Origin: an uncultured Ignavibacterium sp.
Lineage (GTDB): Bacteria; Bacteroidota; Ignavibacteria; Ignavibacteriales; Ignavibacteriaceae
Direction: 5' to 3'
DNA: 45,287 bases
Assembly (NCBI GenBank): GCA_937934185.1
Contig: CALHAB010000055.1
Location: 1 to 45,287, forward strand
Shown: positions 1 through 7,953 of the stretch, one piece after another
Position numbering within the stretch: position 1 is the stretch's first letter
How the letters are laid out: each line of letters opens with the position of its first letter
The notes under the pieces: generated by a model
What the model was told of the DNA's origin: nothing
The model's input: the letters and a program-made list of their open reading frames with translations, nothing else
The model's database searches: none
Made by a program: the position numbers and the translations under genes

Positions 1-151
1 AATTTAAAAGAGCCCTATATCTTCTGGCTTCTTTGTATTCATTAAATAGGGTTACAAATTCATTGCCGAGTATGTCATAAATCTTCAGTGTGAAAAGGTT
101 CCTCACTGCGTTCGGAGGGACATCAAAGAATTTTTTAACGGCTTCTAAAAA
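1..151 (-). pseudogene. Remnant or C-terminal edge of a T9SS sorting domain
   Basis: Read on the minus strand, an open frame begins just after a TAG at 152-154 and runs off the left edge without a start codon. It contains NLFTLKIYDILGNEFVTLFN, which matches the core of the type IX secretion C-terminal sorting domain (typical form VTLKVYDILGxEVATLVNE). In that family this domain closes a large secreted protein, is recognised at the outer membrane and is cut off. Here nothing of the upstream protein survives in frame, so this is either a decayed gene end or the tail of a gene frameshifted at this point. A PPNAVRN segment precedes the domain and does not belong to the usual consensus. The rest lies outside the window. 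Confidence 0.6.
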
Positions 152-167
152 CTAAACAGGAAATCTG

Positions 168-191
168 GTATAAGGATATAAGGTATAAGGG
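168..191 (+). repeat. Imperfect direct repeat, copy A
   Basis: The segment reads gtataaggatataaggtata followed by aggga. A closely similar segment (aataaggaaataaggtataa, then tgga) lies at 758-781, about 590 bases away in the same orientation. The two could be a spread short repeat or the edges of an old insertion; too diverged to decide. Confidence 0.4.
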
Positions 192-274
192 AAAAATTAA
201 AATCAGAATCTTTACTGATTCATTTAATAGAGAATTTCTACTCTAATTTGACTTCTACTAAGTTGTAGATTCAA

Positions 275-346
275 AAATCCCGTAGGGATTTAATTATTGT
301 AGAAAAACAAATACAACCAACAAATACAGTATCCTCGTAGAGGATA
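275..346 (+). repeat. REP-like hairpin pair, copy 1
   Basis: Two small perfect inverted repeats sit in tandem. The first (275-291) pairs AAATCCC with GGGATTT around a GTA loop. The second (330-346) pairs TATCCTC with GAGGATA around the same GTA loop. The first hairpin is followed by aattattgtagaaaa. The same arrangement, in the opposite orientation and with different but still self-complementary stems, occurs at 624-687. Constant flanks with compensatory stem changes point to a dispersed palindromic element family rather than chance palindromes. Confidence 0.6.
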
Positions 347-623
347 AATAAATATTTTTTTAACACATTAAAATCAAATGATTAAAGAAGTCAATAAATC
401 CGGAAGTAAAATTAAGTTCACACTTTTGCAATAAAAGGTTGACAGAATAATACTATTTGTACAGTCCTAAACAAAAAATATTAGGTTGAATGAGTTTCTA
501 CCTCTTGCAGAAAATGTTGATAATGATTGTTTTATTGCCCTGTCTTTTAAGGCAGGGATTGTAATGATAATTCAAATCACTGTCGGGACTTTAGTCACAT
601 TCGTTCTGCTGAGTAATAATGTC

Positions 624-687
624 ATCCTTTCAGGATTTTATTGATTTGTTTTATGATTTCGTTACAATAATTTCATCACTTAGTGAT
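624..687 (-). repeat. REP-like hairpin pair, copy 2
   Basis: On the minus strand, a hairpin with arms ATCAC/GTGAT (675-687) is followed by aaattattgtaacgaa, and then by a second hairpin with arms ATCCT/AGGAT (624-636). The flank aattattgta is shared with the copy at 275-346, while the stems have changed on both arms. Both copies consist of two hairpins about 40-50 bases apart with 3-base loops. This is the layout of a REP/BIME-like unit, but no RAYT transposase is in the window. Confidence 0.55.
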
Positions 688-757
688 TTGTTGTGCAGAG
701 GATTTCTCACTTGGATGAATCTACGTTCGGAATGATATAGACAGATAAGGAGAGTCG

Positions 758-781
758 AATAAGGAAATAAGGTATAATGGA
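758..781 (+). repeat. Imperfect direct repeat, copy B
   Basis: The segment aataaggaaataaggtataa followed by tgga mirrors the one at 168-191 in the same orientation. Confidence 0.4.
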
Positions 782-813
782 ATAAATAATAATAGTAACA
801 AAAACTTTTGCAC

Positions 814-832
814 AGTATCCTTTCGAGGGGAG
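814..832 (+). repeat. Degenerate REP-like hairpin
   Basis: The sequence agtatcctttcgaggggag resembles the second hairpin of copy 1 (agtatcctcgtagaggata at 328-346). It shares the left flank acagtatcct, but the stem is partly broken. It is read as a decayed fifth unit of the same family. Confidence 0.35.
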
Positions 833-857
833 TTATTTTTCCCGTTTATGTTAAAGA

Positions 858-905
858 CTTTATGCTTTGCTGCTCAAGTCTGGAGACTTGAGCTACGGCA
901 TAAAG
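858..905. repeat. Large compound hairpin
   Basis: A perfect 9-bp stem, GCTCAAGTC (872-880) with GACTTGAGC (885-893), closes a TGGA tetraloop. It is nested inside an outer perfect 8-bp pairing, CTTTATGC (858-865) with GCATAAAG (898-905), leaving a small internal loop. No T-tract follows on either strand, so it is not a typical intrinsic terminator. It is more like a dispersed palindromic repeat or an insertion-element end. Confidence 0.6.
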
Positions 906-982
906 AATGACAAATTAAATCGAAGAATCTAAATTAAATGGGTGTGAATAGTTATGTATATCTAAAAATACTTATAACTTAA

Positions 983-1020
983 TAAAAAAGGGCTTGTCAA
1001 TAATTAAATTGAACAAGCCC
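983..1020 (-). terminator. Intrinsic terminator of the rpsF-ssb-rpsR-rplI operon
   Basis: On the minus strand, GGGCTTGT (1020-1013) pairs with ACAAGCCC (997-990), and the stem can be extended inward with one bulge (ATTGA/TCAAT). It is followed at once by a run of six T residues. It lies about 23 bases after the rplI stop, as expected for the end of the ribosomal protein operon. Confidence 0.85.
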
Positions 1021-1043
1021 TGATTAAAACAGTTTAAGTTAAA

Positions 1044-1487
1044 CTACTCTCTTACAACCCACAATTTAATTTTTGCACTTACACTTGGATGCAGTTTAAT
1101 ATTCACATTATAAATACCAAGTGTTTTAATTTGCTCTTCAAGTTCAATTTTTCTTTTATCAATATCGTGTCCTTTTTCTTTCAAAGCATCTGCAATCATC
1201 TGAGTAGTTACACTTCCGAAAATTTTATCCTCTTCACCAACCTGAACAGGAATAGTAACTGAAATCTTTTCCAATTCAGAGGCAAGCATCTCAGCGGCTT
1301 TAAGTTCCTGCTGATTTCTTTTTTCAACAATCTTTTTCTCTTCCTCAAGGGCTTTTACATTGCCTTTGACAGCAACATAAGCAAATCCTTTAGGAATAAG
1401 ATAGTTTAAGGCATAACCGTCTTTCACATCAACAATCTGTCCGATTTTGCCAAGTTTGTCGATATTTTGTCTTAATATTACTTTCAT
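1044..1487 (-). CDS. rplI: 50S ribosomal protein L9
   Basis: L9 is a two-domain protein of the large ribosomal subunit that binds 23S rRNA near the L1 stalk and helps maintain reading frame. At 147 residues it has the family's usual length. The N-terminal rRNA-binding domain is clear: VILRQNIDKLGKIGQIVDVK followed by DGYALNYLIPKG within the first 36 residues. A charged connecting helix follows (about 45-75), then the C-terminal domain with GSVTTQMIADAL. The start is supported by an aaagga sequence a few bases upstream. It is the last gene of the operon with rpsF, ssb and rpsR and precedes a strong intrinsic terminator. Confidence 0.97.
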   Translation of the reverse strand: MKVILRQNIDKLGKIGQIVDVKDGYALNYLIPKGFAYVAVKGNVKALEEEKKIVEKRNQQELKAAEMLASELEKISVTIPVQVGEEDKIFGSVTTQMIADALKEKGHDIDKRKIELEEQIKTLGIYNVNIKLHPSVSAKIKLWVVRE

Positions 1488-1505
1488 TACTCAATCCTTT
1501 CTGAA

Positions 1506-1736
1506 TTACCTTACAGTATCCGCAACATAAGGCAGAAGTGCCATATGTCTTGCACGCTTAATTGCAATTGCTAATTGTCTCTGATATTTGGCGCTTGTGC
1601 CGGTAATTCTTTTAGGAATAATTTTGCCCTGCTCGGTAATAAATTTCTGAAGCAGTTTTACATCTTTATAATCGATGTACTTTATTCCGGCTTCAGTAAA
1701 ACGGCAGGTTTTTTTTACTTTAATTTCCTTTTTCAT
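1506..1736 (-). CDS. rpsR: 30S ribosomal protein S18
   Basis: S18 binds the platform of the small subunit as a heterodimer with S6, encoded two genes upstream. The 76-residue protein carries the conserved core: [19 protein letters not shown], then [20 protein letters not shown] and [20 protein letters not shown]. The N-terminus is short and lysine-rich. Its start lies inside the end of ssb (17-base overlap), implying translational coupling. The single Cys is not part of a zinc site, so this is the Cys-minus form. Confidence 0.97.
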   Translation of the reverse strand: MKKEIKVKKTCRFTEAGIKYIDYKDVKLLQKFITEQGKIIPKRITGTSAKYQRQLAIAIKRARHMALLPYVADTVR

Positions 1737-2229
1737 CTTTTGATTCCGTTCCTGATTGTTTAATTAAATTTGACTCTTCATCAGATAAAAACTTATCAAA
1801 TGAATCTTCTGTATAATCGTTCTCATCTTCGCTTACACTTGTAACTTCGTCTTCTTTAAGAGTTCCGTTTTCAGTTCCGATTAATCTTTTATTTAAGAAT
1901 TGAATTCTTCTTGCTTTGATTTCGACGATACTTCTGTTATGTCCGTCTTCAGATTTCCAGCTTCTGCTTTGAAGCTCACCATCAACAAGAACGGCAGAAC
2001 CTTTTTTAAGTCTGTCTCTGCAGCTTTCAGCAAGTTTGTTCCAGGCAACAACACCAACATAGCAAACATCTTCCTGCCATTGGTTTGAGCTGTCTTTGAA
2101 CTTTCTGTTGGATGCAATTGAGAAATTGACAACAGGAGTTCCGTTGGTTGTTTCTCTGAAAACAGGATCTTTAGTAAGATTTCCTGCAACAATAACATAA
2201 TTAATTTCGGGCATTTTCAATTCAGCCAT
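1720..2229 (-). CDS. ssb: Single-stranded DNA-binding protein
   Basis: SSB coats single-stranded DNA during replication and repair. The OB fold occupies about residues 8-115, with [20 protein letters not shown], the [12 protein letters not shown] strand and the [20 protein letters not shown] segment; [20 protein letters not shown] follows. The remaining 55 residues are acidic and low in complexity. The usual C-terminal tip (DDDIPF-like), which docks partner enzymes, is absent; the protein ends [11 protein letters not shown]. The end of the gene overlaps rpsR by 17 bases, which may constrain it. Its place between rpsF and rpsR is the classical arrangement. A second SSB with a normal tip may exist elsewhere. 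Confidence 0.95.
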   Translation of the reverse strand: MAELKMPEINYVIVAGNLTKDPVFRETTNGTPVVNFSIASNRKFKDSSNQWQEDVCYVGVVAWNKLAESCRDRLKKGSAVLVDGELQSRSWKSEDGHNRSIVEIKARRIQFLNKRLIGTENGTLKEDEVTSVSEDENDYTEDSFDKFLSDEESNLIKQSGTESKDEKGN

Positions 2230-2257
2230 TTGTAACCTCCGTACTAATCGTTATAAA

Positions 2258-2677
2258 TTAATTTTTGTCGTTATCTTCAATTTCTTCTTCCTCTTCAACC
2301 GGAAGATTAACTTCGGGTTCGGGAATTGAATCTTCTTTTATGGATACACTTTGGGTTTTATTCTTTTCGATTTGTTCAAGGGCTTCCTTACTAAGTTTTA
2401 TAGTAAGGTAACGCAGAATGTGCTCGTCAAGATTGTAAAATCTTTCAAGCTTTGAAACTATGCTTCCCGGTGCATCAAATCTTAAGATTGCGTAGTAACC
2501 AATCTTACTTTTTTCGATGGGATAAGCCAGTCTTTTTCTTCCCCAGTTTTCAAAATCACGGATTTGTCCACCATTTGTTGTGATGAACTCTTTAACGCGA
2601 TTTATGACATTTTCGATTTGATTATCTTCAAGTGCAGCATTTATTAAAATCGCACTTTCGTATACACCTGATTTCAT
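2258..2677 (-). CDS. rpsF: 30S ribosomal protein S6
   Basis: S6 pairs with S18 on the platform of the 30S subunit. The ferredoxin-like fold is evident in the first 100 residues: YESAILINAALEDNQIENVI, then GGQIRDFENWGRKRLAYPIE, then GYYAILRFDAPGS and LERFYNLDEHILRYLTIKL. The 139 residues exceed the core because of an acidic C-terminal tail (EEEEEIEDNDKN), which is variable in this family. It is the first gene of the operon. A ggaggtg ribosome binding site lies just upstream, and a putative promoter precedes it. Confidence 0.97.
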   Translation of the reverse strand: MKSGVYESAILINAALEDNQIENVINRVKEFITTNGGQIRDFENWGRKRLAYPIEKSKIGYYAILRFDAPGSIVSKLERFYNLDEHILRYLTIKLSKEALEQIEKNKTQSVSIKEDSIPEPEVNLPVEEEEEIEDNDKN

Positions 2678-2742
2678 TCGGTATTTTCACCTCCCTTTGG
2701 TCTTTTGGCCCTTACGATAGGTAAGAGCAGGGTTTATGACAA
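2678..2742 (-). promoter_or_regulatory. rpsF promoter and short leader
   Basis: On the minus strand, TTGTCA (2742-2737) and TATCGT (2719-2714) are separated by exactly 17 bases and fit a moderate sigma-70 promoter. The expected leader of about 30 bases contains a small hairpin-forming stretch (ggccaaaagacc), then the ggaggtg ribosome binding site and CCG shortly before the ATG. In several phyla rpsF leaders carry an S6:S18-binding motif with a conserved CCG, through which the complex represses its own mRNA. The resemblance here is suggestive only; the fold was not computed. Confidence 0.4.
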
Positions 2743-2751
2743 ATGTTAATT

Positions 2752-2786
2752 AAAAAAGCGCACCAAATCTACTTAATCAAGGGCGC
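2752..2786 (-). terminator. Probable intrinsic terminator of the hppA operon
   Basis: On the minus strand, GCGCCC at the very end of hppA can pair with GGTGCGC (one bulged base), and six T residues follow. The left arm lies within the last codons of hppA and the stop codon is in the loop. The stem is short, so efficiency may be modest. Confidence 0.5.
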
Positions 2787-4970
2787 AATTACAAGAGCTA
2801 CAACAGACATCAGTTTGAGCAAAATGTTTAGAGAAGGACCTGATGTATCCTTGAATGGATCACCAACAGTATCGCCGACAACCGCAGCTTTATGAGCCTC
2901 GGAGCCTTTGTAATATTTCTGTCCGTCCAATTCAACACCTTCTTCAAACATCTTTTTTGCGTTATCCCAGGCACCTCCGGCATTTGCCTGAAAGATAGCC
3001 ATCAAAACGCCTGTAACTGTAACACCGGCTACCAAACCGCCGAGCATTTCTTTTCCTCCTAAAAATCCAGTCAATATCGGCACAATTACAGCAAGCAAAC
3101 CGGGCAGAATCATTTGTTTAATTGCTGATGCAGTCGAAATTTCAACACATTTAGCATATTCAGCTTTTCCGTCTGCTTCTTCAAAAACTTTGAGGTCTGA
3201 ATCGCTCCATTCAGATTGTTCCTTCCCTTGATTTTTACGCATAACTTCAAGAGCAGCTTTAAGTTGTGGAATTGAAGTAAATTGTCTTCGCACTTCCTGA
3301 ATCATTGACATAGCAGCTTTACCAACTGCCTGCATAGCGAGTGCTGAAAAGAGAAATGGAATCATTGCACCAATGAGTAATCCGGCCATTACCTGAGCTT
3401 TTGAAATATCAATTGCCTTGATATCTGCAGATGTCATATAAGCGCCAAACAGTGCTAATGCAGTCAGAGCTGCTGAACCGATTGCAAATCCTTTTCCAAT
3501 TGCTGCAGTTGTGTTACCAACAGCATCAAGTTTATCAGTTCTTCCGCGTACTTCTTTCGGAAGCTCAGACATCTCTGCAATTCCGCCGGCGTTATCTGAA
3601 ATTGGTCCGTAAGCATCTACGGCTAACTGAATTCCAAGAATAGAAAGCATTCCAACAGCTGCGATTGCAATTCCATACAATCCGCCAAAATTAAAAGCGA
3701 TAACAATTGCTAATGCTATAACTAAAATAGGTAACGCGGTAGAAAGCATTCCGACGCTGAGGCCTGCGATTATATTAGTTGCTGTGCCGGTAACAGATTG
3801 TTGGGCAATTCGTTTTACCGGCGGTTTACCACTGCCTGTAAAGTATTCGGTTATCATTCCAATCAATGCACCAGAGGCAATACCTGCTACAGTTGCTATA
3901 AAAATTCCCGTAGCGGTGTATTGATTTCCCTTTACTGGATCAGCCCATTCATACAGTGGATCCTGATAAAACCAGCTTTCGGGCAGCAGCCATTTTATTA
4001 AAAACCAAGAAGCTGCGATCATTAAAAATCCCGCTACAAGATTTCCGTTATTCAATGCCTTTTGAGGATCGCCGCCTTCTTTTACTCTTACGAAGAAAGT
4101 CCCGATCATTGACATTACTATTCCTACTGCAGCAATTACAAGTGGAAGCATAACTGCACCAAGAGAAAAGTTGTTTACAAATTCAGGAATTGTAAAAAAT
4201 GCAGCTCCAAGAACCATTGTGGATATAATTGAACCGACATAAGATTCAAATAAATCTGCGCCCATTCCTGCAACATCACCAACATTATCTCCAACATTAT
4301 CAGCAATAGTAGCTGGATTAAGAGGATGGTCTTCAGGAATTCCTGCCTCAACTTTCCCAACTAAGTCAGCACCAACATCAGCAGCTTTCGTATAAATTCC
4401 ACCGCCTACTCTGGCAAATAAAGCAATTGAAGAAGCACCAAATGAAAAGCCGGTAATTACAGTGATAACTTTTGTAAGATCATCAGCAGTATTTATACCG
4501 AATGTATCACTGTAAAAAATAAATAATAATCCGAGACCCAAAACACCCAAACCGACAACACCCATTCCCATCACAGAGCCACCTGCAAAAGCAATTTCCA
4601 ATGCTTTGCCAAGACTTTCTCTCGCAGCGTTTGTGGTTCTTACATTTGCTTTAGTTGCAACACGCATTCCGATGAAGCCTGCCAGCGCAGAGCAGAAAGC
4701 TCCGACAACAAATGAAACTCCAACCAATGGTGAAGAGTTTACTGCTGTTGAACCACTGTAAGCCAGAAGAGCGGCAACAACAATTACAAAAAATATTAAA
4801 ACTCTGTATTCAGCTTTAAGGAAAGCCATTGCACCATCAGCAATATACTTTGCGATGCGTTGCATTTTTTCTGTACCGGGATCTTTTTTAGAAATCCAGG
4901 AAGACCTCCAAAATGTATAAACCAGAGCAAGTACTCCTAATAACGGTACAAGGTGAATTATGAGATCCAT
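2769..4970 (-). CDS. hppA: Membrane-bound ion-pumping pyrophosphatase
   Basis: This inner-membrane enzyme hydrolyses pyrophosphate and pumps H+ or Na+ outward. At 733 residues with about 16 hydrophobic segments it has full family length. The substrate site is visible: [17 protein letters not shown] at about 198-214, DNVGDNVGD at 224-232, and a C-terminal [17 protein letters not shown]. The [10 protein letters not shown] motif (485-494) has Ala where K+-independent enzymes have Lys, so it belongs to the K+-dependent class; the sequence alone does not settle Na+ or H+. PEDHPLNP replaces the commoner PEDDPRNP. The gene follows pth by nine bases in the prs operon, so pyrophosphate recycling is linked to biosynthesis genes. 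Confidence 0.96.
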   Translation of the reverse strand: MDLIIHLVPLLGVLALVYTFWRSSWISKKDPGTEKMQRIAKYIADGAMAFLKAEYRVLIFFVIVVAALLAYSGSTAVNSSPLVGVSFVVGAFCSALAGFIGMRVATKANVRTTNAARESLGKALEIAFAGGSVMGMGVVGLGVLGLGLLFIFYSDTFGINTADDLTKVITVITGFSFGASSIALFARVGGGIYTKAADVGADLVGKVEAGIPEDHPLNPATIADNVGDNVGDVAGMGADLFESYVGSIISTMVLGAAFFTIPEFVNNFSLGAVMLPLVIAAVGIVMSMIGTFFVRVKEGGDPQKALNNGNLVAGFLMIAASWFLIKWLLPESWFYQDPLYEWADPVKGNQYTATGIFIATVAGIASGALIGMITEYFTGSGKPPVKRIAQQSVTGTATNIIAGLSVGMLSTALPILVIALAIVIAFNFGGLYGIAIAAVGMLSILGIQLAVDAYGPISDNAGGIAEMSELPKEVRGRTDKLDAVGNTTAAIGKGFAIGSAALTALALFGAYMTSADIKAIDISKAQVMAGLLIGAMIPFLFSALAMQAVGKAAMSMIQEVRRQFTSIPQLKAALEVMRKNQGKEQSEWSDSDLKVFEEADGKAEYAKCVEISTASAIKQMILPGLLAVIVPILTGFLGGKEMLGGLVAGVTVTGVLMAIFQANAGGAWDNAKKMFEEGVELDGQKYYKGSEAHKAAVVGDTVGDPFKDTSGPSLNILLKLMSVVALVIAPLIK

Positions 4971-4979
4971 ATTTATCTC

Positions 4980-5585
4980 CTAACTTCCGTTTGAATCTTT
5001 AGTATTATTTTTTAATTGATTTTTTATCTTGCTATACTCGGATAAGCAGGAATTATAACCTCCAACAATAAATGCTCTTAATATTGCAGAGGTATATTCA
5101 AATGTTTCAAATAGTTTTTTCAATTCAGTCTCATCAAAATCTGATAACACATAATCAGCAAGACTGCCTTTATCAAAATTACTTCCAATACCAATTCTTA
5201 AACGAGGAAAAGCATCTGAGTTTAAGTGATAAATTATAGATGCTAATCCATTATGTCCGCCATCGCTGCCGGATTTTTTCAATCTGAAATCAAACTCATT
5301 AAGATTAATATCATCAACCACTACAAGAAGATCCTGAACCGGAATATTGTAAAAACCAGTCAGGTCTTTAACAGCTATTCCGGAATTATTAACATAAGTT
5401 GCCGGCTTTGCTAAAATGAAGGGCGCTCCTTCAACTTCCCCTTCGGAAAAATAATATTCATACTTTGAGGGTATGAATTTCAAGTTATGTTTTTCAGCAA
5501 AATGATCTATCGCAAGAAAGCCCACATTGTGCCTGTTGAATTGATATTTTTTACCAGGATTTCCAATTCCAACGATGGCACGCAC
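4980..5585 (-). CDS. pth: Peptidyl-tRNA hydrolase
   Basis: Pth cleaves the ester bond of peptidyl-tRNAs released early from ribosomes, recycling tRNA. The family motifs are present: GIGNPGKKYQFNRHNVGF with catalytic His19, KPATYVNNSG at about 60-69, VVVDDINL with Asp92, and SGSDGGHNGL with Asn112. The KPATY motif carries Val65 where most enzymes have Met. The length of 201 residues is usual. It sits six bases after rplY and nine bases before hppA, in the widespread prs-rplY-pth order. Confidence 0.97.
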   Translation of the reverse strand: MRAIVGIGNPGKKYQFNRHNVGFLAIDHFAEKHNLKFIPSKYEYYFSEGEVEGAPFILAKPATYVNNSGIAVKDLTGFYNIPVQDLLVVVDDINLNEFDFRLKKSGSDGGHNGLASIIYHLNSDAFPRLRIGIGSNFDKGSLADYVLSDFDETELKKLFETFEYTSAILRAFIVGGYNSCLSEYSKIKNQLKNNTKDSNGS

Positions 5586-5591
5586 AATAAA

Positions 5592-6233
5592 TTATTCTTC
5601 TTCCTCTTCTTTGGGTTTACCTTTACCGATTACTTCTGGTTCTGCAGGTGCTTCACCCTCAGCAGCAGGAACTTCTTCTTTTTCAGCACGAGGATGAGTG
5701 ACAGATACAACCAGTGCGTCGGCACTTGTAATGAATTCAATTCCCGGAACACTTAAATCGGATACATGAATTGAATCACCAATTTTCAGATTTGTTATAT
5801 CAACTTCAATGTGCTCGGGGATATCTGTTGGCAAGCATTCTACTTCCAGCTTGTGGGCAAAATGCTGAACAACTCCGCCTTCTTTTACTCCAATAGCAGT
5901 TCCTTTAAGAAGGACAGGAACTTCAAACTGAATTTTTTCTCCGACCTGCAAACCGATCAAATCAAAGTGAACAATTTTATCTGTAACAGGATCAAACTGA
6001 ACATCTTTGATTACACAGTCATATTTTTCACCACTATCTAAACTAAGAGAAATCCAACTTGTTTTGGATGTGAATACCAATGGCTTAATTGCCGATTCAG
6101 GTACTTCTATAGTAATCGGTTCGTGATGTTTGGAATAGAAAACACCAGGAATTTTACCGCTTTTTCTTAATTGATTTAAAGCAGATTTAGTTGGTGTTTG
6201 TCTTTTCTTTGCTTCTAAGGTTACTTTATCCAT
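5592..6233 (-). CDS. rplY: 50S ribosomal protein L25 (CTC/TL5 form)
   Basis: L25 binds 5S rRNA in the central protuberance. This is the long form: an N-terminal 5S-binding domain (about 1-92, with LEAKKRQ, LRKSGKIPGVFYSK and DVQFDPVTDKIVHFDLIGL), then the C-terminal beta domain (about 95-185, with VLLKGTAIGVKEGGVVQ and DITNLKIGDSIHVSDL). The last 30 residues are rich in Glu, Ala and Pro and end in five Glu. The gene follows prs closely in one transcript. The symbol ctc is sometimes used for the same family. Confidence 0.95.
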   Translation of the reverse strand: MDKVTLEAKKRQTPTKSALNQLRKSGKIPGVFYSKHHEPITIEVPESAIKPLVFTSKTSWISLSLDSGEKYDCVIKDVQFDPVTDKIVHFDLIGLQVGEKIQFEVPVLLKGTAIGVKEGGVVQHFAHKLEVECLPTDIPEHIEVDITNLKIGDSIHVSDLSVPGIEFITSADALVVSVTHPRAEKEEVPAAEGEAPAEPEVIGKGKPKEEEEE

Positions 6234-6251
6234 GTTTACTCCAGATTCTAA

Positions 6252-7199
6252 TTATCCTTTATCTATGTTAAATAATGAACTGATTGATTCATTGTTATGA
6301 GTTCTGATAATTGCTTCAGCAAATAAATTTGCCGCAGATACAACAGTTATTTTGTCACATTGGTTTGAGTCAATATTTATCGAGTCCGTTACAAATAATT
6401 TTTCCAATGCTTCACATTTTTTTAATCTTTCGAATGCCTGCCCTGACAGGAGCGGATGAGTAATTGCACCATAAATTTTGTTTGCACCTTTTTCTTTCAA
6501 AGCATTAACAGCTCCAACAAAAGTTCCCGCTGTATCAATTAAATCATCCACAATTAATATGTCTTTGCCTTCAACTTCACCGATAATATTCATAACTTCG
6601 GCAACATTCTGTTTTGGTCTTCGCTTATCAATTACGATAAGACTTGAATTGAGCATCTTTGCATAGGCACGGGCAATTTTGATTCCACCAACATCAGGTG
6701 AAACAATAGATAAATTATCAGAAAGACCACTCAAATGATTCAAAAACACTGACGATCCGTAAAGATGATCAAAAGGAATATCAAAAAAACCCTGAATCTG
6801 CGATGCGTGTAAATCCATTGCAATTACACGATCAGCACCAGCTTCAGTTATAAGATTAGCCATAAGTTTTGCAGTGATTGCAACTCTCGGCTGATCTTTT
6901 CTATCCTGCCTTGAATATCCAAAATATGGAATTACTGCCGTAACTCTTTTTGCTGATGCCCTGCGTGCAGCATCCAGCATTATGAGTAACTCCATAATGT
7001 TTTCAGCCGGAGGATTTGTTGATTGGATAATGAAAATATCTCTTCCGCGGATATTTTCACCATATTTAACCCAAATCTCTCCATCACTGAATCTTTTTAA
7101 TTCAATCTGGCCTAAATCAGTACCAATCTTATCAGCAATTTTTTGGGCTAGCGGAAGGTTAGAACTGCCCGAAAAAATCATAAATTCAGTTGAAATCAT
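6252..7199 (-). CDS. prs: Ribose-phosphate pyrophosphokinase
   Basis: The enzyme transfers pyrophosphate from ATP to ribose 5-phosphate to make PRPP for nucleotide, His and Trp synthesis. Family landmarks are clear over 315 residues: FSDGEIWVKYGENIRGRDIF near 38-57, the GYSRQDRK loop near 95, MDLHASQIQGFFDIP near 127, and the PRPP-binding loop ILIVDDLIDTAGTF near 215. It is the first gene of the prs-rplY-pth-hppA operon, with a near-consensus sigma-70 promoter about 35 bases upstream. Confidence 0.97.
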   Translation of the reverse strand: MISTEFMIFSGSSNLPLAQKIADKIGTDLGQIELKRFSDGEIWVKYGENIRGRDIFIIQSTNPPAENIMELLIMLDAARRASAKRVTAVIPYFGYSRQDRKDQPRVAITAKLMANLITEAGADRVIAMDLHASQIQGFFDIPFDHLYGSSVFLNHLSGLSDNLSIVSPDVGGIKIARAYAKMLNSSLIVIDKRRPKQNVAEVMNIIGEVEGKDILIVDDLIDTAGTFVGAVNALKEKGANKIYGAITHPLLSGQAFERLKKCEALEKLFVTDSINIDSNQCDKITVVSAANLFAEAIIRTHNNESISSLFNIDKG

Positions 7200-7234
7200 A
7201 AAATCCTTGTCAGCTTTTTAAAAAGCAGAGGCGA

Positions 7235-7263
7235 AATATAACCAAAGCACTCTGCTCTGTCAA
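7235..7263 (-). promoter_or_regulatory. Sigma-70-type promoter of the prs operon
   Basis: On the minus strand, TTGACA (7263-7258) and TATATT (7240-7235) are separated by 17 bases. That is a perfect -35 and a 5-of-6 -10 element. It lies about 35 bases before the prs start codon. It is the clearest promoter in the window. Confidence 0.75.
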
Positions 7264-7293
7264 TAAAATTTAGATCTTGTTATATACAATCAA

Positions 7294-7953
7294 CTAATCT
7301 TTTTTCTTGCGGAAAAGGTAAATAATTACTACAAGCAATACTAAACCAGCTAAATAATAAATCCATTTCGGTGTCTCTTTTAACTTATATGGCTTGAAAG
7401 TAACAGAGATTGTTTTACCTCTTCCGATTTCATTCAGATTATATTGCCAGGTAAGAACATTCTTAACCTGACTTGTAGCATTATGAGTAATTATATCACC
7501 GCGGATTTCGTAAATATATTTCACATAAAACTTTGAAGCATCTATCCCAAATCCTGTAGTGACAGGCGGAATAAACTGAGTGAAAATTTTCTGATTAGCT
7601 GCTCCGTCCTTCAATGAAAATTCTGATTGTGCAAATGCTTTGATTGTGTTTAATGAATCAATGCTGCTGAATTCAATTTTGATTACCGAATGAATTGTGG
7701 AATCAGTTGTATCCGAATATGTTGTTATATCCAATATATGAACGAATGGAGAGCTGAATTCATTTCTGATTGAATCGGGGATGAATATTCCAAGATTGGA
7801 AATAGATTTTGCAACTATGGTATCCGGCACATTCATCCAGTAATGAATTTCCATATTACCCGAGCCATCGGGGTATATCAGAACTTTTTGCTCATAATTT
7901 AAACAACTTGTTAAAATGACAGCTATAACTGTAATAGCGAAGATTTTTTTCAT
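7294..7953 (-). CDS. Hypothetical lipoprotein with C-terminal membrane anchor
   Basis: Not recognised as a named family. The Met chosen here gives a clean lipoprotein signal (MKKIFAITVIAVILTSC, lipid-modified Cys17); a longer reading from 7986 would put 11 extra residues in front of it. The exported region of about 175 residues is mostly beta and opens with EQKVLIYPDGSGNMEIHYW, a pattern seen in some small envelope lipoproteins. A second hydrophobic segment (IYYLAGLVLLVVIIYLF) and a KKKD tail end the protein. It would be tethered at both ends, probably facing the periplasm. It is divergent from the zinc-ribbon gene. Function unknown. Confidence 0.75.
   Translation of the reverse strand: MKKIFAITVIAVILTSCLNYEQKVLIYPDGSGNMEIHYWMNVPDTIVAKSISNLGIFIPDSIRNEFSSPFVHILDITTYSDTTDSTIHSVIKIEFSSIDSLNTIKAFAQSEFSLKDGAANQKIFTQFIPPVTTGFGIDASKFYVKYIYEIRGDIITHNATSQVKNVLTWQYNLNEIGRGKTISVTFKPYKLKETPKWIYYLAGLVLLVVIIYLFRKKKD

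Larger units (their letters stand above)
152..982. other. Gene-free region with repeats (decayed mobile DNA?)
   Basis: No convincing gene is present over about 830 bases. The region holds several short perfect hairpins (275-291, 330-346, 624-636, 675-687), a longer imperfect hairpin around 538-557 (CCCTG...CAGGG), a compound hairpin at 858-905 and an imperfect direct repeat (168-191 and 758-781). No transposase-like reading frame is visible. The most economical reading is an accumulation of short repeat elements and decayed mobile DNA between the T9SS remnant and the rplI terminator. This is inference; no element boundaries or target duplications can be fixed from the sequence alone. Confidence 0.6.

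Noticed and set aside
152-982. CRISPR array in the repeat-rich left end
   Set aside because: The repeats are palindromes with variable stems and irregular spacing, not identical direct repeats with uniform spacers, and no cas gene is near.
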